Origin: an uncultured Alphaproteobacteria bacterium
GTDB taxonomy: Bacteria > Pseudomonadota > Alphaproteobacteria > Puniceispirillales > Puniceispirillaceae
NCBI GenBank assembly: GCA_937924895.1
Contig: CALEYP010000088.1
Coordinates: 1 to 23,083 of the forward strand
DNA: 23,083 bases
Direction: 5' to 3'
The position numbers and the translations under genes are program-made. Position 1 is the first letter of the stretch; each line of letters starts with the position of its first letter. This document shows, piece after piece, positions 7,550 to 15,229 of the stretch. Below the pieces are notes generated by a model that was not told where the DNA came from, ran no database searches, and saw only the letters and a program-made list of their open reading frames with translations.

Positions 7550-9309
7550 CGACGCGCTTTCTGTGGGCCTGATGCTTTCCGCTTGAGGCCAGCACTACCG
7601 CCAGCTTTTCTATCAGGTGCATCACCTTGTCTTGCGGGACGCTTGCGCGGTTCAAAATTTTGACCGCCTTCCCCGCGTGATGGCTTCCCTGATTTAAAGC
7701 TTTTTTCCCCGTGAAATGGCTTACCACCTCTTTTGGGACCATGGCTGCGCTTTGGCTTATCACCGCGCGGTGATGTATCGGCAAAGCCGCCTTCTTTTCT
7801 GCCCTCACTTTTGCCGCGCATATGTTTTGGCGGACGCTTGCGGTTGCGGCCTTTTGGCTCTTCACGATATGAGGAATCAGCCCCGCGCTGCGGAAAGGCT
7901 TCATCTGGCTGCCAGCTATCTGACTGCCACTCTTTTGATTGCCAGTCATCAGACCGGCGCTTTGACGGACGACGATCTTTTTTATCAAACTGTTTTTTAT
8001 CAAACTGTTTTTGCTTGCGCGGACGCTCCTGCCCTGCTTCTGGCTTATCTCTGTCAAATGACGCTGGCTGTGAACGTGTTTTTTTACCTTTTTGAGACCG
8101 TTTATCAGGCGCACCACCCTCAAACTTACGAGAGCGGTGTTCCCCACCCTCCTGATCTGCGATGAGCTTGACACCCTCTACCGATAGCTTTGTCGCTTTT
8201 TCGCGCAAATTCATACCGATTAGTTTTTCAATCTCTTTCAGATATGATTTCTCAGAGCGATCAATCAGCGAGACAGCCACGCCCTTACGACCGGCACGCC
8301 CAGTTCGCCCAATCCGGTGAACATAACTCTCGGCGACATTTGGCATATCATAATTAACAACAAGCGAAATATCATCAATATCAAGCCCACGTCCTGCCAA
8401 ATCAGTCGCAACGAGGATGTCAGTATCGCCAGACTTAAATTCCTCAAGAATATGACGTCTTTGTCCAAATGATTTGTCACCATGCAGTGATTGGGCAAAG
8501 AAGCCAGCTTTAATGAGATTAATCTGTGCCTTATCGGCCCCACGCTTGGTACGTGTAAAGATAATGACCTTATCCCATTCTTGCTGTTTCAAGACAGCCA
8601 CCAAGGCTTTTGGCTTTTGCGGCTTATCAATAAAATGAAGCTGTTGCGTTACATTTTTCGCAGGCTCTGACTGGCGCGAAACCGCAATACGTTGCGGGCT
8701 CTGCATAAACTCTGACGCGAGCTTTTCAACGGGCCCAGGCATTGTCGCAGATGTCATCAGCGTTTGACGGGCATCTGGCACTTCTTGCAAAATTTTACGC
8801 ACTGCCGGCACAAAGCCCATATCAAGCATTTGGTCGGCCTCATCAAGCACGACAAAGGACGTGGTTGAAAGATCAGCCGCGCCTGTTTCCATATGGTCCA
8901 TCAGGCGCCCTGGCGTTGCCACAATCAAATTCACGCCTTTTGCCAATGAACGAAGCTGACCCTCATAGCGGGTTCCGCCCACAATCAAACAAGCTGAAAA
9001 TTTCAGGTGTTTACCGTAAGCTCTTGCATTTTCAATGATTTGGTTTGCCAGCTCACGTGTAGGCGTCAGGATAAGACAATCACATTGTCCCTTTTCTGGG
9101 CGGTGTTCCATTTTTGAGAGGAATGAGAGAAGCGGCAATAAAAAGGCTGCTGTTTTGCCCGTGCCTGTTTGCGCGATACCAATGGCATCTTCGCCATTCA
9201 TCACATGCGGGATCATCTGCGCTTGGATTGAAGATGGGGCATCATAGCCCAAATCTGCCACAGCACGTGCAACGGGCTTTGCCAGCCCTAATTCATGGAA
9301 TTTGGTCAA
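7489..9309 (-). CDS. rhlE: DEAD-box ATP-dependent RNA helicase, RhlE type
   Basis: A 606-residue RNA helicase that unwinds short RNA duplexes, in bacteria often linked to cold growth, ribosome assembly and RNA decay. The core (residues 1-375) is complete: Q-motif with FHELGL near residue 4 and SSIQ at 26-29, motif I AQTGTGKT at 46-53, PTRELA, TPGR, DEAD at 156-159, SAT at 187-189, ATDLAGRGLD, and HRIGRTGR at 331-338. A lysine- and arginine-rich low-complexity tail of about 220 residues follows. It includes a five-residue tandem duplication and probably acts as an RNA-binding arm. The start must be the TTG at 9309: there is no upstream ATG before an in-frame stop, and the Q-motif begins at residue 4. 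The Shine-Dalgarno match is weak. It follows moaE by 49 bases. Confidence 0.92.
   Translation of the reverse strand: MTKFHELGLAKPVARAVADLGYDAPSSIQAQMIPHVMNGEDAIGIAQTGTGKTAAFLLPLLSFLSKMEHRPEKGQCDCLILTPTRELANQIIENARAYGKHLKFSACLIVGGTRYEGQLRSLAKGVNLIVATPGRLMDHMETGAADLSTTSFVVLDEADQMLDMGFVPAVRKILQEVPDARQTLMTSATMPGPVEKLASEFMQSPQRIAVSRQSEPAKNVTQQLHFIDKPQKPKALVAVLKQQEWDKVIIFTRTKRGADKAQINLIKAGFFAQSLHGDKSFGQRRHILEEFKSGDTDILVATDLAGRGLDIDDISLVVNYDMPNVAESYVHRIGRTGRAGRKGVAVSLIDRSEKSYLKEIEKLIGMNLREKATKLSVEGVKLIADQEGGEHRSRKFEGGAPDKRSQKGKKTRSQPASFDRDKPEAGQERPRKQKQFDKKQFDKKDRRPSKRRSDDWQSKEWQSDSWQPDEAFPQRGADSSYREEPKGRNRKRPPKHMRGKSEGRKEGGFADTSPRGDKPKRSHGPKRGGKPFHGEKSFKSGKPSRGEGGQNFEPRKRPARQGDAPDRKAGGSAGLKRKASGPQKARRQAASPNAAKKRSKSARRSA
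7978..8007. repeat. 15-base tandem duplication in the helicase tail
   Basis: TTTTTTATCAAACTG occurs twice head to tail (7978-7992 and 7993-8007). On the coding minus strand it encodes an in-frame five-residue repeat, read as KQFDK-KQFDK. The homopolymer T run makes replication slippage a likely origin. Confidence 0.9.
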
Positions 9310-9334
9310 AAGAGATACTTTCTGTCACTATCAA

Positions 9335-9352
9335 ATGGGGCATGTTCCCCAT
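9335..9352 (-). promoter_or_regulatory. hairpin between moaE and rhlE
   Basis: ATGGGG at 9335-9340 and CCCCAT at 9347-9352 form a perfect 6-bp stem with a 6-base loop, in the 49-base gap before the helicase TTG start. On the minus strand only TTT follows, so it is at best a weak terminator or an mRNA processing or translation-control element. Confidence 0.35.
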
Positions 9353-9358
9353 GCACCG

Positions 9359-9808
9359 TTAGGCCTGCCACTTTTCTTTGGCTTTGTCATCGCTCTCTCT
9401 AGCATCAACCCAATGGGTGCCAGCACTTGTTTCCTCAGCTTTCCAAAAAGGTGCCTCTGTCTTGAGGTAATCCATAATGAAATGCACTGCTTTTAACGCT
9501 GCTTCCCGGTGCGCTGATGAGGCTGCCACAAACACAATCATATCTGAAGGTAAGAGCCGTCCCACGCGATGTGTGATGCGTATAGCATTGAGTGGCCAGT
9601 ATTGACAGGCCTGATCCGCAATTTGATGTAATTTTTTCTCTGTCATGCCCGGATAATGCTCTAATGTGAGGGAAATGAGCTCCCCGCCACTATCGCGCAC
9701 AATCCCCGTAAAAGTCGCAATAGCGCCAGTTTCTGCCTCAGACATCTGCTTAATCTCGGCATCAAGTGACACATCATCAGGCCCCACGGTAATGGAGATA
9801 TCACACAT
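9359..9808 (-). CDS. moaE: Molybdopterin synthase catalytic subunit MoaE
   Basis: A 149-residue subunit that, with thiocarboxylated MoaD, inserts two sulfurs into cyclic pyranopterin monophosphate to make molybdopterin. The MoaE signature is intact: GIVRD near residue 35, HRVG at about 80-83, the SSAHR segment with H100-R101, and two catalytic lysines K116 and K123 in DYLKTEAPFWK, spaced seven apart as in the E. coli enzyme (K119 and K126). Length is normal. The start lies two bases after the moaD stop, and its ribosome site (GGGGGGA) lies inside the end of moaD, so the two subunits are made together. Confidence 0.95.
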   Translation of the reverse strand: MCDISITVGPDDVSLDAEIKQMSEAETGAIATFTGIVRDSGGELISLTLEHYPGMTEKKLHQIADQACQYWPLNAIRITHRVGRLLPSDMIVFVAASSAHREAALKAVHFIMDYLKTEAPFWKAEETSAGTHWVDARESDDKAKEKWQA

Positions 9809-9810
9809 GA

Positions 9811-10062
9811 TTATCCCCCCGTCACTGGCGGAAAAAAGCCAATTTCATCACTATCCTCAATCGTATCATCGAGCGCGGCAAACTCTTGATTACGCGCCAC
9901 ACGAACCACATCTCGGTTTTGAAACGCACGCTGATACCCTGCGCCCTTTTGCTCAAGATATGATATCAACTGAGCGATGGTGGACACCTCTTGCGGCAGG
10001 GCCATAGTCTCTTGGCTACATCCTGTATGATCTTTCAGCCATGCAAAATAGCGTATTTGCAT
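9811..10062 (-). CDS. moaD: Molybdopterin synthase sulfur-carrier subunit MoaD
   Basis: An 83-residue ubiquitin-fold protein ending in PPVTGG. The C-terminal Gly-Gly is adenylated and converted to a thiocarboxylate that donates sulfur in molybdopterin synthesis. It begins MQIRYFAWLKDHTG, matching the family's first beta strand. GGAG lies about ten bases before the ATG. It sits 24 bases after moeA and 2 bases before moaE. The activating enzyme MoeB is not in the window. Confidence 0.94.
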   Translation of the reverse strand: MQIRYFAWLKDHTGCSQETMALPQEVSTIAQLISYLEQKGAGYQRAFQNRDVVRVARNQEFAALDDTIEDSDEIGFFPPVTGG

Positions 10063-10086
10063 ATTGATGCGTCTCCACGTTCGCGA

Positions 10087-11310
10087 TTATGATACCAAGT
10101 GAGGAAGCGGAATAACAGATAGCCAGTCTCCCTCTGTTATCTGGCTAGCTTCAAAAGGAAGCTCTGCCAATCCATCTGCCCCTGTCAAAGATGATAGCAC
10201 GCCTGCGCCTTTGCGACCATGAGGCTTAGCGACAAATTGCCCATCTTCTGTTACCTCGCATGTCACTCTGATGAATTCGGCACGCTCTTGCGGCTTTTTT
10301 TGCGCCGTAAAGGCAGCTTGCACGGCTATCCGACGAGGCACCGCAAAATGGCCTGTCATCAAGGATTGCACAGCTGGCAACGCGAATAAAGTCATGCAGA
10401 CATAAACCGCGACAGGGTTGCCCGGCAAAGACAAAATAGGCGTTTGACCCAATTGGGATGCTGCCATGGGGCGACCTGGTTTCATCGCCAACCGCCAAAA
10501 TAAGGATGTCGCACCTTCTTTTGCTAATGCTGCTTGAAGATGATCTTCATCCCCCTCTGAGGCACCACCTGAGCAGATGATTAAATCACATTCCTTATGG
10601 GCAAGCTGTAAAGTTGCACGTACCTCATCCTCATCATCAGCAATGATACCATAATCATGAATGGCAACCCCCCATCGCTGTAAGAGAGAGATGATGAGCG
10701 GGCGATTAGAATCATAAATTTGCCCTGCTGCTAGTGGCTGTGTTGGCGCCCTTAATTCATCTCCAGTAGAGAATACGCCTACCTTAATTGGCTGATAAAC
10801 AAGCAAAGATGACTTCCCAGCCGCCGCCGCTTGCCCAATATGTGCCGCGGTAATGACCTCATTTCGTGAGATTAGCACTTCACCAGGTGATAAATTTTCT
10901 CCAGCAGGACGGGCATTTTTACCACTGCTTAGTTTTTGACTGCATGTCAGCTGATCATCGGTCACAGTGCAAAATTCTTGCATGATGACGGTATCTGCCC
11001 CATCTGGCATAATGGCGCCGGTGAGTATACGGACAGCTTCATTCGCGCCCACATGACCCGTAAATGGATGGCCTGCTTTTGCGGTGCCGATGATAGTAAA
11101 GGCTTCATTTTGTTGAGATGATGCGGCGAAAGCATAGCCGTCAACCGCGGCATTTGTTGTTTGCGGCAACATAATTTCACTCACAACATCTTCAGCTGAG
11201 AGCCTTCCCAAACAATCAGCAAGAGGGCAATTCTCCGTGCCTGCGATAGGCGCGAGCGCCTCAGCGAGCCGCTTTTGCGCCTCTTCATAGCGAATGGCGG
11301 GCGCCATCAT
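10087..11310 (-). CDS. moeA: Molybdopterin molybdenumtransferase MoeA
   Basis: A 407-residue enzyme that inserts molybdate into adenylated molybdopterin to give Moco. Family landmarks in order: NAAVDGYA near residue 53-60 with the catalytic aspartate about D57, RILTGAIMP near 94-102, FSTGDEL at 180-186, SGGASEGDED near 247-256, and LSLPGNPV at 293-300. The C-terminal MoeA domain IV follows. Length matches typical MoeA. Its ATG overlaps the mobB stop by one base (TGATG), so the genes are translationally coupled. Some MoeA-like proteins insert tungsten instead; the divergent tungstate-binding gene nearby makes metal choice a fair question. Confidence 0.94.
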   Translation of the reverse strand: MMAPAIRYEEAQKRLAEALAPIAGTENCPLADCLGRLSAEDVVSEIMLPQTTNAAVDGYAFAASSQQNEAFTIIGTAKAGHPFTGHVGANEAVRILTGAIMPDGADTVIMQEFCTVTDDQLTCSQKLSSGKNARPAGENLSPGEVLISRNEVITAAHIGQAAAAGKSSLLVYQPIKVGVFSTGDELRAPTQPLAAGQIYDSNRPLIISLLQRWGVAIHDYGIIADDEDEVRATLQLAHKECDLIICSGGASEGDEDHLQAALAKEGATSLFWRLAMKPGRPMAASQLGQTPILSLPGNPVAVYVCMTLFALPAVQSLMTGHFAVPRRIAVQAAFTAQKKPQERAEFIRVTCEVTEDGQFVAKPHGRKGAGVLSSLTGADGLAELPFEASQITEGDWLSVIPLPHLVS

Positions 11311-11822
11311 CAGCGTTGTCCCTCAGATAGTGCCTGAAGATGGGCAAAGATCCCTGCTACATCATCGCGCTGAAACTGCGGCAAAGTGCAGTTATTATCC
11401 CACTCATCACAGATAAAGGCTGTGATATGAGGGTCTGTGGGATAAAGAGGCGCATTCCCAAGGGCGGGGTCAAATATTTCGCATTTCACAATCGGGTCTG
11501 TTTTAAACCCCTCTACCAATACCCAATCACACGGGCCAAGCTGTGCCAATAATTCAGATAATTGCGGGCGATGTGACACAGAATTTTCTGTATATAGTGC
11601 TGACCTATCTGCTGAGGCAATTAAGGTTTGCCGCGCGCCAGCTTGCCTGTGGCGCCAGCTATCTTTGCCAACTACATCAGGTTCAAATTTATGATGCGCA
11701 TGTTTAATGGATGAGATTACCAACCCTTTGGCTGCTGCATAGGAGATGAGTTTTTCAGCCAACGTTGTCTTACCAGCGCCTGAAAATGCCGCAAGGCCAA
11801 AGATAAAAGGGCTTTGAGACAT
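11310..11822 (-). CDS. mobB: Molybdopterin-guanine dinucleotide biosynthesis adaptor MobB
   Basis: A 170-residue P-loop GTPase-like protein that assists MobA in attaching GMP to molybdopterin to make the guanine dinucleotide cofactor of DMSO-reductase-family enzymes. The Walker A motif is FSGAGKTT at residues 13-20. The SSIKHAHH segment (about 37-44) and the following EPDVVGKDSWRHRQAGA stretch are typical of MobB. Length is normal. The start is 3 bases after the moaA stop, and the end overlaps moeA. The partner gene mobA does not appear in the window. Confidence 0.92.
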   Translation of the reverse strand: MSQSPFIFGLAAFSGAGKTTLAEKLISYAAAKGLVISSIKHAHHKFEPDVVGKDSWRHRQAGARQTLIASADRSALYTENSVSHRPQLSELLAQLGPCDWVLVEGFKTDPIVKCEIFDPALGNAPLYPTDPHITAFICDEWDNNCTLPQFQRDDVAGIFAHLQALSEGQR

Positions 11823-11825
11823 GGC

Positions 11826-12839
11826 TTATCCGCCTGTTACACTCATATGCCGGCTCACAGCTGGCGCGCTATTCCGGCGGCTAATCTCAAAATCATGACC
11901 TTTTGGTTTGCGGCCAATCGCTTCGATAATCGCCTCTTTCAGCGCTGCGTCTCCCCCTGATCGCAAAGCATGCGCCAAATTCGCATTGTCATCTTGCCCC
12001 AAACACATATAGAGCTCACCTGTACAGGTCATACGGACGCGGTTACAGCTCTCACAAAAATTATGCGTTAATGGTGTGATAAGACCTAATCTGCCGCCTG
12101 TCTCTTGGACATCAAAATAACGGGCGGGCCCCGCAGTACGATGGGTGGATGGCGTCAACGTAAAGTGATTTTCCAACTGCTGCCTAACCTCAGTGAGTGG
12201 TAAATATTGGTCAAGGCGATTTTCAGACCCAATATCCCCCATTGGCATGACCTCGATGATGGTTAAATCGAACCCTTCATCGCCGCACCAGCGCAACATA
12301 TCTGCAAATTCATCATCATTGACGCCTTTTAAGGCAACCATATTGATTTTAAGGGATAAGCCAGCTTGTTTTGCCGTTTCTAGGCCAGCCATAACCTTAT
12401 CTAAATCACCCCATCTGGTGATTTCTTTGAAGGCATCCTTATCGCGGCTATCAAGTGAAATATTCAAGCGACGAACACCAGCTTCATATAGCTCATGCGC
12501 CATCTTACCAAGCTGACTGCCATTTGTAGTGAGCGTTACCTCATCTAAACGCCCTGCTTTGACCTCTGCCCCCAATGCTGAGATAAGATGCATGATATTG
12601 CGACGTACCAGCGGCTCACCACCTGTTAACCTCACCTTACGTGTGCCAAGTGACATAAAACATTTCACAATTTGCTCTAGCTCTTCAAGTGTCAGCAAAT
12701 CAGCCTTTGGCAGAAAGGTCATATCTTCTGCCATGCAATAGACACAGCGGAAATCACATCTATCGGTCACAGATAACCGGATATAATCAACAGACCGTCC
12801 ATATGGATCAATGAGCTGTGTCGTCATCTCGTTAGTCAT
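11826..12839 (-). CDS. moaA: GTP 3',8-cyclase MoaA (radical SAM)
   Basis: A 337-residue radical-SAM enzyme that starts Moco synthesis by converting GTP to 3',8-cyclo-GTP. The SAM-binding 4Fe-4S cluster ligands are C28, C32 and C35 in CDFRCVYC. The second, substrate-side cluster is ligated by C262, C265 and C279 (C-X2-C-X13-C). The protein ends in the essential Gly-Gly pair (MSVTGG). The start at 12839 and another ATG four codons later are both possible, since neither has a strong ribosome site. It is first in moaA-mobB-moeA-moaD-moaE. MoaC, which performs the next step, is not in the window. A candidate promoter lies at 12889-12916. Confidence 0.95.
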   Translation of the reverse strand: MTNEMTTQLIDPYGRSVDYIRLSVTDRCDFRCVYCMAEDMTFLPKADLLTLEELEQIVKCFMSLGTRKVRLTGGEPLVRRNIMHLISALGAEVKAGRLDEVTLTTNGSQLGKMAHELYEAGVRRLNISLDSRDKDAFKEITRWGDLDKVMAGLETAKQAGLSLKINMVALKGVNDDEFADMLRWCGDEGFDLTIIEVMPMGDIGSENRLDQYLPLTEVRQQLENHFTLTPSTHRTAGPARYFDVQETGGRLGLITPLTHNFCESCNRVRMTCTGELYMCLGQDDNANLAHALRSGGDAALKEAIIEAIGRKPKGHDFEISRRNSAPAVSRHMSVTGG

Positions 12840-12888
12840 CTTTCATATCGCGCTACGAAAAAGGGATTGTCGCCATCATGACGCCTTG

Positions 12889-12916
12889 ATTATGATATCT
12901 GCCTTATTTATCGCAA
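12889..12916 (-). promoter_or_regulatory. candidate sigma70-like promoter of the moa operon
   Basis: On the minus strand TTGCGA (12916-12911, four of six) and CATAAT (12894-12889, five of six) are 16 bases apart. Transcription would start near 12882, about 43 bases before the moaA ATG. I see no recognisable Moco riboswitch in the leader. A by-eye match. Confidence 0.4.
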
Positions 12917-13037
12917 TCAATCAGTTTGCATAGCGTATGGTAAAAGATGCATATTGGTTTTCACAACTGCGACAAATTTTGACTTTTCTTACCCACTTTG
13001 CGTGGCCCATCTAAGACCTGATAATGGAGTATCCGCT

Positions 13038-13859
13038 ATGAAAGCGCGGCACCCTCTTACTGCAACTGTGATAGCGTTTTGTTTAGGGCTAGGACAGCCC
13101 AGCCTAGCAAAAGATACGCAGATATTAATTCAATCAACAACATCAACGCAAAATTCAGGTCTATATGACTATCTATTACCACTCTATGAGGCAGAGACGG
13201 GCCACAAAGCCATTGTCGTGGCTGTTGGCACCGGAAAAGCTTTGCGCAATGGTCGCAACTGTAATGCAGATGCGCTTTTAATCCATTCAACAGCTGATGA
13301 AATAGCGTTCGTAGACGATGGTTTCGGGCTATATCGCGCTGATGTGATGTATAATGATTTTGTTATTGTGGGGCCAAAATCAGATCCCGCACAGATAGGT
13401 GAAACAACAACAATTAAAGAGGCCTTTCACGCGCTTTTCGAAGCAAAAGGCTTTTTTGCCTCGCGCGGGGATAATAGCGGCACCCATAAAAAAGAATTGC
13501 AGCTATGGCGTTCAGTCGATCTTAATCCACAACCTGATTCTGGCACCTGGTATCTAGAAACAGGCTCAGGTATGGGTGCGACTTTGAATCTGGCAGTGGA
13601 AAAGCAAGCCTATACCCTGACTGATAGAGGGACTTGGATTGCCTTTGCAAATAAACAAACCCACAAGATTTTATTTGAAGATGATGAAGCGCTCTTCAAC
13701 CAATATGGTGTTATTCCCGTCTCGCAGGCCACTTGCCCAAAAGCCAAAGAGGCTGAGGCAAAACGGTTTGCGGACTGGCTAACCAGCGCGGCAGGACAAA
13801 AGGCCATTGGTGCGTTCAAAGTAAAAGGGCAGCGCCTATTCCAACCTAATGCGAAATAA
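13038..13859 (+). CDS. tupA: TupA-type tungstate-binding periplasmic protein
   Basis: A 273-residue periplasmic substrate-binding protein of the tungstate TupA group (PBP-like superfamily). Residues 1-24 form a Sec signal peptide with likely cleavage after PSLA. The mature protein shows the TupA pattern: STTSTQNSGLYDYLLP at its start, VVAVGTGKAL, the DALLIHS segment, VMYNDFVIVGP, FFASRGDNSGTH, GSGMGATLNLA and YTLTDRGTW. The ATG at 13038 has TGGAG seven bases ahead; an in-frame TTG at 12954 would place 28 residues before the signal peptide and is rejected. TupA usually sits with permease TupB and ATPase TupC, but the next gene is dmdA on the other strand. It is divergent from moaA, which suits a role in oxyanion supply for the cofactor. 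Confidence 0.87.
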   Translation: MKARHPLTATVIAFCLGLGQPSLAKDTQILIQSTTSTQNSGLYDYLLPLYEAETGHKAIVVAVGTGKALRNGRNCNADALLIHSTADEIAFVDDGFGLYRADVMYNDFVIVGPKSDPAQIGETTTIKEAFHALFEAKGFFASRGDNSGTHKKELQLWRSVDLNPQPDSGTWYLETGSGMGATLNLAVEKQAYTLTDRGTWIAFANKQTHKILFEDDEALFNQYGVIPVSQATCPKAKEAEAKRFADWLTSAAGQKAIGAFKVKGQRLFQPNAK

Positions 13860-13900
13860 GTCACTGCCCTTCATTGTAATAAGACACTATGGGTACATCC

Positions 13901-15010
13901 CTAGAGGAATGGGATCTCACAAACTTCTGCGTTATGTGTGCCATTCGTTGACGCAAAGCTTAGCTTTTGTCCGACTGAGGCAAACTCAGTCTTCAGCATA
14001 GCGAAGGCAATATTGCTTTCCATATCAGGGCTGTACGCTGCTGATGTCACGATACCAGCATCATGACCCTGCTCGGTTATCGGCCACGGAATCGACAATG
14101 GTGTCACAGGCGCGCCGTCAAAGCGAAGTCCCATAATCTTTTGTGACACTCCGGCATCACGTTGCCGAAGGAGCGCCTCTTTCCCAATAAAGTTAACATC
14201 TTTATCAAGCGCGCAATATTTCTCTAGGCCTATTTCAAGCGGCGTATTCTCTCTTGTCATGTCATTGCCATAGGAGAATAAGCCCCCTTCAATACGCTCA
14301 ATCAGATTTGGGCAACCCGCTTGTAGCTTAAATGGCTCACCTTCTGCCCAAATCGCATCCCAAAGTGGTTCACCAAGCGCTGTGTCTGGTAGGTAGATTT
14401 CAAACCCACCCTGCTTTGACCAACCAGAGCGCGCAATGGCCATTTTCTGCCCCTTAAATTCAAACCATTTGAAGCGGAAGAATTTGATAGACCTGATCTC
14501 TTCACCAAAAACCTTTACCAACAAATCTTCTGCCATTGGGCCTTGAATAGCGAGCGGCGACACATCTGGCTCTGTGACTTCAACATTCAAGTCTAACCCC
14601 TCAGCCAAACCAGCGGCCCATAGCAGCAAATCCGAATCAGCGATAGAGAACCAGAATATGTCTGGCGCAATACAGAGCGCAACGGGGTCATTCAGCATGC
14701 CACCTTTCCGGTCTGTGATAGGGGCATAATAACAACGACCTGGTTCAGCACCCGAAAGGTCGCGAGCTGACATTAACATAGCTAATTTATGCGCGTCTGG
14801 CCCTTTTAGCTGAACTTGTCGTTCCGCAGATACATCCCAAATCTGGGCAAACTGTTTCAAGTGACGATAATCATCTTCCAATGTGGTAAAGGCAGACGGC
14901 AACAACATATGGTTATAAACCGTATAGGCCTTAACATTTGATGCCTCGACACGTGAGGTAAACGGTGTGGGGCGCAATCTGCGCGATGGGAAAATCGGGG
15001 CTCCAGCCAT
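13901..15010 (-). CDS. dmdA: Dimethylsulfoniopropionate (DMSP) demethylase DmdA
   Basis: A 369-residue tetrahydrofolate-dependent demethylase of the GcvT fold. It moves a methyl group from the algal osmolyte DMSP to THF, leaving methylmercaptopropionate. The sequence agrees with marine DmdA proteins over its length as I recall them: RRLRPTPFT near the start, QIWDVSAERQVQL, DSDLLLWAAG, TEPDVSPLAIQGP, SGWSKQGGFEIYL, GCPNLIERIEGGL, and ENTPLEIGLEKYC. These separate it from glycine-cleavage GcvT and from dimethylglycine-type demethylases. The start has AGGAG six bases upstream. It is divergent from metY across a 219-base spacer and convergent with tupA without a visible terminator. A search against the DmdA clades would fix the subgroup. 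Confidence 0.92.
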   Translation of the reverse strand: MAGAPIFPSRRLRPTPFTSRVEASNVKAYTVYNHMLLPSAFTTLEDDYRHLKQFAQIWDVSAERQVQLKGPDAHKLAMLMSARDLSGAEPGRCYYAPITDRKGGMLNDPVALCIAPDIFWFSIADSDLLLWAAGLAEGLDLNVEVTEPDVSPLAIQGPMAEDLLVKVFGEEIRSIKFFRFKWFEFKGQKMAIARSGWSKQGGFEIYLPDTALGEPLWDAIWAEGEPFKLQAGCPNLIERIEGGLFSYGNDMTRENTPLEIGLEKYCALDKDVNFIGKEALLRQRDAGVSQKIMGLRFDGAPVTPLSIPWPITEQGHDAGIVTSAAYSPDMESNIAFAMLKTEFASVGQKLSFASTNGTHNAEVCEIPFL

Positions 15011-15170
15011 TAGTTGCTCCTGTAGGACAAAAATACTCCACAGAAGCTAGGCAGTTAGCAGATGATTACAAGTTCAAAAATGACATTGTGGGGCGCATTT
15101 TGTTCAATTTGTAAAAAAGCTGCACTTTCTCGCACCTTTTCTATCAGGATTATTTGTGCCTGCCCTAGTG

Positions 15171-15183
15171 GTCTGGTACAGAC
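15171..15183. promoter_or_regulatory. inverted repeat in the dmdA-metY divergent spacer
   Basis: GTCTG-GTA-CAGAC is a perfect 5-bp inverted repeat around a three-base centre, 46 bases ahead of the metY ATG. In a 219-base divergent spacer it could be an operator half-site pair or a chance repeat. The rest of the spacer (15011-15229) holds the two ribosome sites; I see no convincing promoter pair or SAM riboswitch there. Confidence 0.3.
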
Positions 15184-15217
15184 ATAACGACGTTTAAAAG
15201 GAAAAAAGCTACCACCG

Positions 15218-15229
15218 AAGGAGACTGTC
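15218..15229 (+). promoter_or_regulatory. ribosome binding site of metY
   Basis: AAGGAG at 15219-15224, five bases ahead of the ATG at 15230, is the strongest Shine-Dalgarno site in the window. It suggests high translation of the first gene of this operon. Confidence 0.7.

Noticed and set aside
7716..8165. 149-residue open frame on the plus strand
   Set aside because: It lies antisense to the repetitive basic tail of the helicase and has no ribosome site or family resemblance; a by-product of the biased codons there.
12954..13037. N-terminal extension of the tungstate-binding protein from a TTG
   Set aside because: It would put 28 unrelated residues before a clear signal peptide, and ATG 13038 has its own ribosome site.
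15060..15229. SAM riboswitch (SAM-II or SAM-V type) ahead of metY, as in other alphaproteobacteria
   Set aside because: The conserved pseudoknot strings, including GCTAAA just ahead of the ribosome site, are missing; only a loose GTTTAAAAGG and AGCTACC resemble it.
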